NCBI RefSeq assembly: GCF_039537875.1
Contig: NZ_BAABBI010000001.1
Location: 496,001-560,000 of the forward strand
DNA: 64,000 bases
Source of the DNA: Corallibacter vietnamensis
GTDB lineage: Bacteria > Bacteroidota > Bacteroidia > Flavobacteriales > Flavobacteriaceae
Direction of reading: 5' to 3'
Numbering within the stretch: position 1 is the stretch's first letter; each line of letters opens with the position of its first letter. Below, one piece after another: positions 49,750 to 59,159 of the stretch. Position numbers and translations under genes: made by a program. The notes below the pieces were generated by a model, which made no database searches, was not told the origin of the DNA, and saw only the letters and a program-made list of their open reading frames with translations.

Positions 49750-50700
49750 TTATTTCTCTCTTGTATTTTCTCTTAAGTTTTCTGTTTTAGGTGTTTTTTG
49801 TTTACGTTTTTTAAGCGTTTCAGTTTGTTTTCCTTGCGCATTTTTCATGAACTGAATATAACCTCTACCTGTAAATTGATATGTAGTTCCTGAAGACGGA
49901 TGATACAACTCAACACGCTGATCATTTATAACGCTTAACTCAAAGTGCTCGTTTGCAAAATAATCGTAATCTAGCGTCAATGTTTTTAAGTACATATTAC
50001 CAGAAATATTTCCTACACCATAAACACCTGTGTAATCCCAATATATGTTGTTTGGGTTTGAAATATTCATATCTTGAGAGCTTCTAAACTCTGAATCATT
50101 ACCTCCGGCTAAAAACTGTAAATAGTTTTCATTATCAAACTCATTTAATACACCTGTTTGACTTGTATATGTTTTTTCCCATGCTTCATATTCTTGTAAG
50201 AAATAATGAATGTTATCATAAAACACAAAATCATAATCAAACGTACTGCGTTGATAACCATTTAAAAAATAAGACGTGTCGTTATGTGGGTTATACAATT
50301 CAATGGTGTTATAATCTACTTGATAAACATCAAACGTTTGATACCCATCTATATCGTGATATACATCTAGAATCATATTGTAAGCATCATAATCTCCTAC
50401 AGCAATACCATAACCATTACCTTGACTACCAAAGCCAACTAAATTGTTGTTAGCATAAAGTGTTCCGTTTCTAAAAGATACCGTAAAGGCTATTTGTAAA
50501 AAAGGTGTTTCTCCATAACCTGCTGTTTGGTTTATATCTACATACCAAAGCTCATATGAGTTCAGTAATTGGTTTAAAGAAACTGTTTGTGAAGAACCTG
50601 GATTATAATTATAATCATCATAAATAACCTCTTCATGGTAGCAAGAAGTAAATAACAAAGCAATTAAAGCAAACCCTGAAAGTAATTTTATCGTTTTCAT
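49750..50700 (-). CDS. Lipoprotein of unknown function with a duplicated domain
   Basis: The protein has 316 residues and a lipobox ending at Cys20 (LLFTSC). Two successive segments of about 120 residues look like copies of one beta-rich domain: SLNQLLNSYELWYVDIN ... NTIELYNPHNDTSYFLNGY (about 40-150), and IHYFLQEYEAWEKTYTS ... QRVELYHPSSGTTYQFTGRGY (about 163-290). Both end in a (V/I)ELY-P-T-Y motif. A very basic tail follows (KQTETLKKRKQKTPK). I do not recognise a named family. It has its own terminator. Confidence 0.75.
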   Translation of the reverse strand: MKTIKLLSGFALIALLFTSCYHEEVIYDDYNYNPGSSQTVSLNQLLNSYELWYVDINQTAGYGETPFLQIAFTVSFRNGTLYANNNLVGFGSQGNGYGIAVGDYDAYNMILDVYHDIDGYQTFDVYQVDYNTIELYNPHNDTSYFLNGYQRSTFDYDFVFYDNIHYFLQEYEAWEKTYTSQTGVLNEFDNENYLQFLAGGNDSEFRSSQDMNISNPNNIYWDYTGVYGVGNISGNMYLKTLTLDYDYFANEHFELSVINDQRVELYHPSSGTTYQFTGRGYIQFMKNAQGKQTETLKKRKQKTPKTENLRENTREK

Positions 50701-50801
50701 AATCCATTATTTTAAAAAGTTATTACTTATGGCAATTCAAATTGCGTGCCAAAAAACTAAATGATTGATATTCAGATAACAATAAGAATTGATAATTTAT
50801 G

Positions 50802-50809
50802 TACTTTTG
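50802..50809 (+). promoter_or_regulatory. Bacteroidota -7 element of gpsA
   Basis: TACTTTTG matches TAnnTTTG, 25 bases before the gpsA ATG. Confidence 0.6.
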
Positions 50810-50834
50810 AAGTTCATTTGTATGAATAAAATTT

Positions 50835-51836
50835 ATGAGTACACCTATAAAATATGCCGTTTTTGGAGCCGGAAGTTGGGCAACAGCTATTGTAAAAATG
50901 CTATGCGAAAACCTTGATGAAGTTGGTTGGTATATGCGTAGTGCTTACACTAAAGAACACTTACTAAAAGAACAGCATAACCCAAGCTATTTAAGCTCTG
51001 TAGAGTTTAAAACCGAACAGCTTAAGTTAAGTAATGATATTAATGAAATGGCAAATTATGCTGACGTGCTAATATTTGTTATTCCATCTGCTTTTATGCA
51101 CTCTGAATTAGAAAAGCTTTCTGCCGATGTTTCTAAAAAAACCATTGTTTCTGCAGTAAAAGGTATTATTCCAGAGTCTGGATTACTTGTTGGTGAGCAC
51201 TTTCATGATATTTATCACATTCCTTTTGAAAATATCGCAGTTATTGCTGGGCCTTGCCATGCCGAAGAAGTTGCTTTAGAGCGCTTATCATACTTAACTA
51301 TTTCTTGTGCCGATGCTAGTAAAGCCAAAGCCATTGCAAAAAACCTGTCAAGCGACTACATAAAAACAAAAATCAGTGATGATGTTATTGGTACTGAATA
51401 TGCAGTGATGCTAAAAAACATTTATGCCATTGCTGCCGGAATTGCTCATGGTTTAGGTTATGGAGATAATTTCCAGAGTGTCTTAATGAGTAATGCCATA
51501 AGAGAAATGAAACGCTTCATAAAAAAAATGCATAAAATGAAACGTAACATTAATAATTCAGCTTATTTAGGTGATTTATTAGTTACTGGATACTCCGTTT
51601 TTTCTAGAAATCGCATGTTTGGGAATATGATTGGTAAAGGTTACACCGTAAAATCTGCCCAAATGGAAATGAATATGGTAGCCGAAGGTTATTACGCCAC
51701 TAAAAGTGCCCATTTATTGAACGAAAAGAACAAAAAGAAAACCCGACTTCCTATTATAGATGCTGTTTATAACGTGCTTTACGAAGGTAAAGATGCTAAA
51801 AAAGTCTTTCAAAAATTAACAGAGAAGTTGGATTAG
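50835..51836 (+). CDS. gpsA: NAD(P)H-dependent glycerol-3-phosphate dehydrogenase
   Basis: GpsA reduces dihydroxyacetone phosphate to sn-glycerol 3-phosphate for phospholipid synthesis. The protein has 333 residues. The Rossmann motif is FGAGSWATAIVKML (about 9-22), with Ala where many homologues have Gly. VSAVKGI and VIAGPCHAEEV follow in the middle, and the catalytic lysine is in EYAVMLKNIYAIAAGIAHGLGYGDNF. LGDLLVTGYSVFSRNRMFG and MVAEGYYATKSAHLL complete the C domain. Confidence 0.96.
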   Translation: MSTPIKYAVFGAGSWATAIVKMLCENLDEVGWYMRSAYTKEHLLKEQHNPSYLSSVEFKTEQLKLSNDINEMANYADVLIFVIPSAFMHSELEKLSADVSKKTIVSAVKGIIPESGLLVGEHFHDIYHIPFENIAVIAGPCHAEEVALERLSYLTISCADASKAKAIAKNLSSDYIKTKISDDVIGTEYAVMLKNIYAIAAGIAHGLGYGDNFQSVLMSNAIREMKRFIKKMHKMKRNINNSAYLGDLLVTGYSVFSRNRMFGNMIGKGYTVKSAQMEMNMVAEGYYATKSAHLLNEKNKKKTRLPIIDAVYNVLYEGKDAKKVFQKLTEKLD

Positions 51837-51856
51837 CGTTTTTTTTGCTCGAATAA

Positions 51857-52399
51857 ATGGTTGAAGCATTAAATAAAATTAGTGTGTTTTTTAAAAAAGA
51901 CTTTAAGAAAAAATTTATTGTCTTTGTTTCAATACCGCTTTTATTAAGTACTTTACTTTCTATTGATTGTTTTTTGTTGCCTAGTTATAAAGAGACTGAT
52001 CATATATCCCAAGTATATTATATTACAATATCGAATAGTGGTGTAGGAAGGGCTTCAAGAAGCTCACAAACGGTAGGTCATAAATACCTAACTCAAAAAG
52101 GTTATTCCTTTTCAACTCAAAAAGGTAGAGTTATAGAGACCGAAATCACTCTTCACATATCGCCTATTTTTAAGTTAGTAAAAAAAGTGACTGCAAAAAA
52201 CAGAAAGATCAGAGTAAATTCTGGAATGCAAGGCATTAATTTGGTCTTTCTAATTGGTTGCATGCTAACAGTAATAACGTCTCTTATATATATTTTTATT
52301 ATGAAAGAGATTAGCAAAAACGCAAGGCTAAACTTAATTTTTGTGAATTTGTTTATTTTTATTCTATGGACAATTGTTATTATCCAGTTTGGGGTTTAA
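51857..52399 (+). CDS. Membrane protein of unknown function (180 aa)
   Basis: Not a family I recognise. One membrane helix near the N terminus (about 21-42: IVFVSIPLLLSTLLSIDCFLL), an extracytoplasmic or loop part of about 75 residues with charged strands (TQKGRVIETEITLHISPIFKL), then two helices (about 126-148 and 158-178). It starts 20 bases after gpsA and may be cotranscribed with it. It ends 7 bases from the convergent 131-aa gene. Confidence 0.65.
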   Translation: MVEALNKISVFFKKDFKKKFIVFVSIPLLLSTLLSIDCFLLPSYKETDHISQVYYITISNSGVGRASRSSQTVGHKYLTQKGYSFSTQKGRVIETEITLHISPIFKLVKKVTAKNRKIRVNSGMQGINLVFLIGCMLTVITSLIYIFIMKEISKNARLNLIFVNLFIFILWTIVIIQFGV

Positions 52400-52406
52400 T
52401 GTGTTC

Positions 52407-52802
52407 CTACTTCACCAAAACACCTTTCACTTGCATTAGCGGAATGTTCTGTAATGCTTTTTCATTAATCGTGTTTTTTCTAAACAAGTAAGTTTTATCA
52501 AACATTTGATTTCCTTCAAAAAATGTCACTTTAAACTGATTGTTAAGCGCAAACAATTCCTCTTGCATCAGCTCTATTTTGGCATAGCTCTTTTTAGGAA
52601 GCGTATCTAGTTTTTTTCTAAATGTAGATGTTATTTTATCACCAGAGTAGCCATTGGTTACTATTAAAACAACGTCTAAATCAACGTCTTTATCATTTAT
52701 AATATAAGCGTTCCAGTCTTGAGTTTTATAAATATCATTATACTCATGAACTACCGCTACATAAACACCTTCTACTTTTGGGATTTCAATATCTTTTTTC
52801 AT
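52407..52802 (-). CDS. Conserved hypothetical protein (131 aa)
   Basis: Compact soluble protein, no signal peptide or membrane helix. MKKDIEIPKVEGVYVAVVHEYN is followed by WNAYIINDKDVDLDVVLIVTNGYSGD and a C-terminal half with several beta strands (NNQFKVTFFEGNQMFDKTYLF). I cannot assign a function. It starts 17 bases after the TetR-type gene, so it may be the last gene of the RND efflux unit. Confidence 0.7.
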   Translation of the reverse strand: MKKDIEIPKVEGVYVAVVHEYNDIYKTQDWNAYIINDKDVDLDVVLIVTNGYSGDKITSTFRKKLDTLPKKSYAKIELMQEELFALNNQFKVTFFEGNQMFDKTYLFRKNTINEKALQNIPLMQVKGVLVK

Positions 52803-52819
52803 GCTACAAAAATAGCAAA

Positions 52820-53410
52820 CTATTCAAAATAAGAGTTTGAATAATTTGGTTTTGTAATGCCTCTTAAACTGTACACTATAAAATGATTTAGGAGATCTTT
52901 ATTTGAGTATATTTCAAATAAATTATTTTTTTTGAGTGCTATTTCTTCAAATCTTTTAAAATAAATATCACAAAATAGTTCTAGGTTTATTCCATGAACT
53001 AAAAGCTCTTTTTCTTGAGCTATTTTTAACAGGTTGTAAACTCTATTTTTCACAAAATCGTCACGAAAATCATCAAAAACTTTATTGGAACAAGGATAGT
53101 ATTTACGAAGACCAAATATAAAAGCTGGCTTAAAGTATTTTAGGTGCTCAAAAGCTTTTTGATACATTAAAATTACACTTACAATAGGATCTTGTTCTTC
53201 TTTTATCAAGTGCTCTAATGCATACTTGTATTCATGTATTAAATGATGAATACTTGCTGTTACCAAGTCTTCTTTACTAGAGAAGTATTTGTAAATTGTT
53301 TTTTTAGAAATACCCAATAAGGCAGCAAGCTCATCCATGGTGAACCTTTTGCTGCCAAATTGGGTAAATTTCTCGGCTGCGAACGTTATAATTTGTTCTT
53401 TGCCTATCAT
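52820..53410 (-). CDS. TetR/AcrR-family transcriptional regulator
   Basis: The protein has 196 residues. The N-terminal helix-turn-helix is clear (IITFAAEKFTQFGSKRFTMDELAALLGISKKTIYKYFSSKEDLVTASI, about 7-55), followed by a helical ligand domain. It lies 26 bases after the TolC-like gene on the same strand, at the distal end of an RND efflux operon. Control of that operon, in addition to the GbsR-type protein encoded at its head, is inferred. Confidence 0.92.
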   Translation of the reverse strand: MIGKEQIITFAAEKFTQFGSKRFTMDELAALLGISKKTIYKYFSSKEDLVTASIHHLIHEYKYALEHLIKEEQDPIVSVILMYQKAFEHLKYFKPAFIFGLRKYYPCSNKVFDDFRDDFVKNRVYNLLKIAQEKELLVHGINLELFCDIYFKRFEEIALKKNNLFEIYSNKDLLNHFIVYSLRGITKPNYSNSYFE

Positions 53411-53436
53411 AGTTAACCTAAACTAACACTAAATTT

Positions 53437-54846
53437 TTATTTCCAACCACCACCAAGTGCTTCGTATAAAGTAACGACGCTTAGTAATTGTTGTAATTTG
53501 TTGTCAATTACATTTAACTCAGCATTAAGCGCACTTTCTCTTGCGGTTAATAAGTCTAGGTAATTGGCTAAACCATTTTGCAATAATTCTTCTGAGTTTG
53601 CTTCGGCTTGTCTTAAGGCTTCAACTTCATTTTTACGGTATTCAAATTTTTCGGTTTCAGCATTGTAAACATAAAGTGCATTAGACACTTCGTTACCTGC
53701 TGTTAGTAACGTTTTCTTAAAGTTTAAAAGCGCCTGTTCTTGCTGTGCTTTGGCTACTTCGTGTTGTGTTTTTATTTTACGCTGATTAAAAATTGGCTGT
53801 GTTAAACCACCAATAACTGTTGCAAATAATGAATTAGCATTAAATAATTTATCTAATTCTAAACTTTGAAATCCGCCACTTGCCGTTAAGGTTAACGATG
53901 GATAAAAGTTACTTTTTGCCACATTGGTTAGCTCAAACGCATTAATTAAATTATACTCTGAAGCAATCACATCTGGTCTGTTTCTCAACAAGGTTGCTGG
54001 CACGCCAAGTGTAATGTTTTCATCTAACTGTTGCTCGGTTAACTTGCTTCGTTCTATAGGTTCTGCAGGTCTTCCTAATAAGAAATTCAACGTGTTTTCG
54101 GTTCTAAAAATAGCTGCTTGTAAATCTACTTTTAAGGCTTTGGCATTGTTAAACTGCGCTATGTATTGGTCTACCGCAACTTGTGTTACATTTCCGGCAT
54201 CTTTTAACGCCTTAATAGTAAAAACACTACTGTCTCTGGTAGCAATGGTTCTTTCAGTAATTTCTAATTGTTCATCTAACGCTAATAACTGATAATAGGT
54301 TGATGCTATTGCTGAAATTAATTCGGTTTTTACGGCTTTATGCGCTGCCACAGTTTGTAAATAACTAGCTTCACCTGCGCGTTTATTACTTCTTATTTTA
54401 CCCCAAATATCGGCTTCCCAAGATAAACTGCCAGATAATTCATATTGATCTACAGACGAGAAAAAACCACCAAACTGACTGTTTTCAGACAGTTCTTGAT
54501 GTGTTGCCTGCGCTGTACCAGTTAACGTTGGTAAATAACCCGCTTTACCTTGTTTCATATACGCATTGGCGATAGCAATTTGCTGAATAGCCACACGAAT
54601 ATCTAGGTTGTTTTGAAGACCTTCTTCAATATATTGCGCTAAATATTGGTCTTTAAACATATCTTTCCACGATACATCGGCTAACGATATACTGTCTTGT
54701 GGTAAGTTATCGGTTCTGTACAAATGTTCTGTTTCTTCTAATTCAGGACGTGTGTAATCCTTCGCCACAAAACAACTTTGCAGTGTTAACGCTAGCATTA
54801 AAACTAATGCGCCTTTACTAAAATTTTTATTTATAGTCGATTTCAT
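53437..54846 (-). CDS. RND efflux outer membrane lipoprotein (TolC/NodT type)
   Basis: The protein has 469 residues from ATG 54846; a TTG 15 bases upstream would overlap the pump gene and is unlikely. The lipobox LTLQSC (Cys25) fits the NodT class. Long coiled-coil helices contain typical OEP motifs (LEEGLQNNLDIRVAIQQIAIANA, SGSLSWEADIWGKIRSNKRAGEASYLQ, TEQQLDENITLGVPATLLRNRPDV, KNEVEALRQAEANSEELLQNGLANYLDLLTARESALNAELNVI). It forms the exit duct for the AcrB-like pump encoded 4 bases upstream. Confidence 0.95.
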   Translation of the reverse strand: MKSTINKNFSKGALVLMLALTLQSCFVAKDYTRPELEETEHLYRTDNLPQDSISLADVSWKDMFKDQYLAQYIEEGLQNNLDIRVAIQQIAIANAYMKQGKAGYLPTLTGTAQATHQELSENSQFGGFFSSVDQYELSGSLSWEADIWGKIRSNKRAGEASYLQTVAAHKAVKTELISAIASTYYQLLALDEQLEITERTIATRDSSVFTIKALKDAGNVTQVAVDQYIAQFNNAKALKVDLQAAIFRTENTLNFLLGRPAEPIERSKLTEQQLDENITLGVPATLLRNRPDVIASEYNLINAFELTNVAKSNFYPSLTLTASGGFQSLELDKLFNANSLFATVIGGLTQPIFNQRKIKTQHEVAKAQQEQALLNFKKTLLTAGNEVSNALYVYNAETEKFEYRKNEVEALRQAEANSEELLQNGLANYLDLLTARESALNAELNVIDNKLQQLLSVVTLYEALGGGWK

Positions 54847-54850
54847 TTTT

Positions 54851-57800
54851 TTAAGCTTCAATTGTTTCTACTTCTGGTTTACGCGATACTTTTTCTTGTA
54901 ACCATTGGAAAAAGATGAATAAAATTGGGATAACAAATACACCTAAAATGGTTCCTATTAACATTCCACCAGCTGCACCTGTACCAATAGAATTGTTTCC
55001 TTCGGCACCAACACCTTTGGCTAATACAAGAGGCATTAACCCAAGTATAAAGGCGAATGATGTCATTAAAATTGGTCGTAAACGTGCTTTGGCACCATCC
55101 ATTGCAGCATTTACAATACTTTCGCCTTGTTTACGTCGTTGCAATGCAAACTCAACAATAAGTATGGCGTTTTTAGCCAACAGACCAACCAGCATTATCA
55201 GTGCTATTTGGAAGTAAATATTGTTTTCTAATCCGAAGAATTTCGTACTTATATACGCACCAAATACACCAAATGGTAGCGATAATAACACCGAAAATGG
55301 TAAAATATAACTCTCGTACTGCGCACTTAATAAGAAATACACAAACAGAATACTTAAGATGAAAATAAACGTGGTTTGGTTACCTGCATTTACCTCTTCT
55401 CGTGTTAAACCAGAATATGCAACGGTGTAATTACTTGGTAATTTTGCCACTTCTTCTTCAATCACTCTAATGGCATCACCAGTACTAAATCCGGGATTGG
55501 TTGCACCTGTTATATTTGTTGAATTAAATAGGTTGAAACGCGTTACCGATTGCGGACCATACACACGTTTTAAAGTTACAAACTGTGTAATTGGTGTCAT
55601 TTCACCAGAACTTGTTCTAACATACATACTGTTTAGGTCGTTTTCATCTGCTCTGTCTTCTGGTAAGGACTGAATGTATACACGATACTGTTTACCAAAT
55701 CGGCTAAAATCTGATGCGTAAATTCCACCAATATAACCTTGAAGCGTCCCGAAAATGCTGTTAATAGCCACACCTTTTTCTTTTGCTAAAGGCACATTAA
55801 CTTCCATTTCGTATTGCGGATAATTAGTGTTGAATGCTGATTGTGCATATTGAATTTCTGGATGACTCATTAAGGCTGCTGCAAATTCTTTATTGGCTTT
55901 ATCTAAATCGGTAAATTCACCACCGAATTTGTCTAATAAATTCACCTCAAAACCAGCTGAGTTACCAAAACCACGAATACTTGGTGGCGAGAAGAAAATA
56001 ATTTTTGCTTCTGGAATAGTAGCCGCAATACCAAATAATTTTCCGGTGATGGCTTGTGCAGATAAGGCTTCAGATTCTCTTTCAGACCAATCATCTAACT
56101 TCACGAAACCAATACCAAAGTTACTGCCAGCACCACTAATTAAACTTCGTCCTTTAATAAAACTAGCATCTGTTACACCATCAAGGTCTTTAATTTTTGC
56201 GTATAATTCTTTAGTGACTGCTTCGGTACGGTCTAATGATGCACCTGCAGGTAATTCTATGTTAGCAAAAATAATTCCTCTATCTTCATTTGGTACAAAT
56301 CCTGTTGGCGTTGTTGTTGCAGCCCAATAAATACCTACACCAGCAATGATTAATAACATTACTGATACAAATTTGTTTTTATATAAAAACTGTAATGACT
56401 TACCATATTTATTCACCGTTGCATCAAATCCTCTGTTAAATAGGGTATAGAATTTTTGAAGTGCATTTTTTCCTTTTAATTCTTCATCATCTTTATGTTC
56501 TTTTAATAACAATGCACATAACGCCGGACTTAAGGTTAAGGCATTTACTGCTGAAATTAAGATGGCAATAATTAAAGTAACACCAAACTGCTCATAAAAT
56601 ACACCTGTTGGACCAGTTACAAAAGTTACCGGAATAAATACCGCTGCCATTACCAGCGTAATAGAAATAATAGCACCCGAAATTTCACTCATAGCCTTTA
56701 AGGTGGCGCTTTTTGGTTTTTTCTCACCTTCATCCATTTTGGCATGTACGGCTTCTACCACAACAATAGCATCATCTACCACAATACCAATTGCCAGTAC
56801 TAATGCGAAAAGCGTTAATAGGTTTATGGAATAGCCAAAAACATTTAAGAAAAAGAAGGTACCAATAATAGAAACTGGTACTGCAATTGCAGGAATTAAT
56901 GTAGAACGGAAATCTTGTAAGAAGATAAACACCACTAAAAACACCAGTAAAAAGGCTTCTAAAAGTGTGCTAATTACCTTGTCTATAGATGCGTTTAAGA
57001 ATAAACTTGTATCGTAAGGCACAAAGAAGTTTAAACCTTCAGGTAAACCTTGTTCTACATCGTCTAAAGTGGTTTTTATGTTTTCAATAATTTCGGCAGC
57101 GTTAGATCCTTTGGTTTGGAAAATTCCCATAAATACTGCTGGATGTCCTAAACTTGTAGCGTTAGATGAATAGGATTGCGCATCTAACTCGATATCTGCG
57201 ACATCTTTCAAACGTAAATATTCGCCATTTCCTAAAGCTTTAATTACGATGTCTGCATATTGTCCTTCTTCTTTAAATCTTCCGCTATACTTTAAAATAT
57301 ACGAAAACGATTCACCATTATTTTCACCTAAAGAACCAGCTGCAGCTTCTAAATTCTGCTCGTTTAAAGCAGCTGTAATATCTGATGGGATTAAGTTATA
57401 AGCCGCTAATTTTTCAGGTTTTAACCAAACACGCATTGCGTAATCTTGTTGCGAAAATACAGATACATCACCAACACCTTTAATACGCTGCATAGCAGGA
57501 ATTACGTTTATTTTTAAGTAATTCTGAATAAAAGTAGCATCATAATCTTCGCTATCAGAATACATAGCAATAAACATTAATGCACTGGTTTCTTGCTTTT
57601 GAGTTACAATACCGGTTTGGATAACTTCTGATGGTAACAACGGATTTGCACGTGCTACACGGTTTTGTACGTTTACCGCAGCAATATCGGCATCCATAGT
57701 TTGGTCGAAATACACGGTAATTTCCGCAGTACCATTATTTGATGCTGTAGACGTAATGTACGTCATACCTTCTACACCATTAATTTGCTCTTCAATAGGT

Positions 57801-57988
57801 ACAATTACACTCTCTAAAACAGTCTCTGCATTGGCACCTGTATAGTTAGCCGTAACCTTAATAGTTGGCGGCGCAATATCTGGATATTCCTCTATAGGTA
57901 AGGATGTTATACTGATAACACCTAGTATAACTATGATAATAGAGATTACTGTTGAAAGCACTGGTCTTTCAATAAATGTTTTTAACAT
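54851..57988 (-). CDS. RND multidrug efflux permease, AcrB-like (HAE1)
   Basis: The protein has 1045 residues and a full RND architecture: TM1 (LSTVISIIIVILGVISI), periplasmic porter loops (ITSTASNNGTAEITVYFDQ, MRVWLKPEKLAAYNLIPSDI), and a TM4 with the proton-relay aspartate pair in GIVVDDAIVVVEAVHAKMDEG (near 405-410). A second loop and TM block follow (SFAFILGLMPLVLAKGVGAEGNNSIGTGAAGGM). It exports hydrophobic compounds by proton exchange. It is the third gene of the operon GbsR - adaptor - pump - outer membrane protein. Confidence 0.97.
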   Translation of the reverse strand: MLKTFIERPVLSTVISIIIVILGVISITSLPIEEYPDIAPPTIKVTANYTGANAETVLESVIVPIEEQINGVEGMTYITSTASNNGTAEITVYFDQTMDADIAAVNVQNRVARANPLLPSEVIQTGIVTQKQETSALMFIAMYSDSEDYDATFIQNYLKINVIPAMQRIKGVGDVSVFSQQDYAMRVWLKPEKLAAYNLIPSDITAALNEQNLEAAAGSLGENNGESFSYILKYSGRFKEEGQYADIVIKALGNGEYLRLKDVADIELDAQSYSSNATSLGHPAVFMGIFQTKGSNAAEIIENIKTTLDDVEQGLPEGLNFFVPYDTSLFLNASIDKVISTLLEAFLLVFLVVFIFLQDFRSTLIPAIAVPVSIIGTFFFLNVFGYSINLLTLFALVLAIGIVVDDAIVVVEAVHAKMDEGEKKPKSATLKAMSEISGAIISITLVMAAVFIPVTFVTGPTGVFYEQFGVTLIIAILISAVNALTLSPALCALLLKEHKDDEELKGKNALQKFYTLFNRGFDATVNKYGKSLQFLYKNKFVSVMLLIIAGVGIYWAATTTPTGFVPNEDRGIIFANIELPAGASLDRTEAVTKELYAKIKDLDGVTDASFIKGRSLISGAGSNFGIGFVKLDDWSERESEALSAQAITGKLFGIAATIPEAKIIFFSPPSIRGFGNSAGFEVNLLDKFGGEFTDLDKANKEFAAALMSHPEIQYAQSAFNTNYPQYEMEVNVPLAKEKGVAINSIFGTLQGYIGGIYASDFSRFGKQYRVYIQSLPEDRADENDLNSMYVRTSSGEMTPITQFVTLKRVYGPQSVTRFNLFNSTNITGATNPGFSTGDAIRVIEEEVAKLPSNYTVAYSGLTREEVNAGNQTTFIFILSILFVYFLLSAQYESYILPFSVLLSLPFGVFGAYISTKFFGLENNIYFQIALIMLVGLLAKNAILIVEFALQRRKQGESIVNAAMDGAKARLRPILMTSFAFILGLMPLVLAKGVGAEGNNSIGTGAAGGMLIGTILGVFVIPILFIFFQWLQEKVSRKPEVETIEA

Positions 57989-58015
57989 AACTAATAAATA
58001 TGTTTAAGGAATAAT

Positions 58016-59155
58016 TTAGTTTTTAAATAAAGTAGCTACTTTTTTAGTGGCTTCGTTAAACGGAATTTCTTGCGGTGCAATTGGCATACCATCGCGTAAT
58101 TTTGAAACACCAGAAGCAACAATTTTTGTACTAGCATCTATACCCGATTTTACCACGTAAAGATTATCTACTTTAGCTTCAACTTCAATGATTTTACTGC
58201 TTACTTTATTGTCTTCACCCAAGGTATAAATCATTACTTTACCTTGTTGCTCAAAGGTTGACGATTGTGGTACAACTACTGCATTTTCGTAAGTTGAAGG
58301 AATACGTATTTTACCACTATTTCCGTTAGTTAAAAGCTCGTTTGGATTATCAAAAGCAGCTCTTACTTTAATAGTTCCCGTTGTTTCACTAATTTGACCA
58401 GTACTGGTTTGAATACGCCCTTTTTCAGAATAGATATCGCCATTTGCCAATACTAAACTAACGTCTGGCGAATTTTTAATACGCTCAGCTTTTGTTTGAC
58501 CTTTCATTCGTTTTAAATGGTCAATGTATTGTGCTTCGTTTAAAGTAAAAAACGCATATACTTTACTAATGTCACTAACCGTAGTTAATGGTGTTGCATC
58601 GGCAGCACTTACTAAAGCGCCTTCTCTAAAATTGATTGAACCCACGTAACCATCAACCGGACTTTTTACCGTTGCATAACCAATATTGGCAGCAATACTA
58701 CTGTAAGCTGCTTTGGCTTGTGCTAAATTGGCTTTAGCAGTTTCTAATTGTACCGGACTAATAATATTTTTTTCAACTAAAGGTTTTAACTTATCAACCT
58801 CAACTTGAGCCACGTTAACTTGTGCTTTTGCCGCTTCGGCATCTTGACTTAGCGATTGCGTTTCTAACCTAAAAAGTGGTTGACCTTTACGTACTCTAGC
58901 ACCTTCGTCTACCAATACTTTTTGAATGTATCCTGAAGTTTTTGCACGCACATCACTGTTTACAATACCTTCTATATTTACAGGATATTCGTTAAAACCT
59001 TCTACCGTTTGGGTTTGAATTTGCGTTACCGGAAATGGTAAGGCTTGCTGTTGTTGTGCTGCAGCTGCTTGCGCATTGTCTTTATTACCACAGCTAACCA
59101 TGACTAGAAACACACTAGCTATGGTTAATATTGAAATTAATTTATTTGTTGTCAT
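58016..59155 (-). CDS. RND efflux periplasmic adaptor lipoprotein
   Basis: Membrane fusion protein of 379 residues with lipobox MVSC (Cys22). Domains in order: beta-barrel/lipoyl half (VNIEGIVNSDVRAKTSGYIQKVLVDEGARVRKGQPLFRLE, about 58-97), an alpha-hairpin (LSQDAEAAKAQVNVAQVEVDKLKPLVEKN), the second lipoyl half (ATVKSPVDGYVGSINFREGALV) and a C-terminal beta region (VVPQSSTFEQQGKVMIY). It bridges pump and outer-membrane channel. It lies 27 bases before the pump gene. Confidence 0.95.
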   Translation of the reverse strand: MTTNKLISILTIASVFLVMVSCGNKDNAQAAAAQQQQALPFPVTQIQTQTVEGFNEYPVNIEGIVNSDVRAKTSGYIQKVLVDEGARVRKGQPLFRLETQSLSQDAEAAKAQVNVAQVEVDKLKPLVEKNIISPVQLETAKANLAQAKAAYSSIAANIGYATVKSPVDGYVGSINFREGALVSAADATPLTTVSDISKVYAFFTLNEAQYIDHLKRMKGQTKAERIKNSPDVSLVLANGDIYSEKGRIQTSTGQISETTGTIKVRAAFDNPNELLTNGNSGKIRIPSTYENAVVVPQSSTFEQQGKVMIYTLGEDNKVSSKIIEVEAKVDNLYVVKSGIDASTKIVASGVSKLRDGMPIAPQEIPFNEATKKVATLFKN

Positions 59156-59159
59156 TATT

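Noticed and set aside
55893..56330. 145-codon open frame on the plus strand inside the efflux pump gene
   Set aside because: The minus-strand frame is a complete AcrB-like pump; the opposite frame has no recognisable sequence features.
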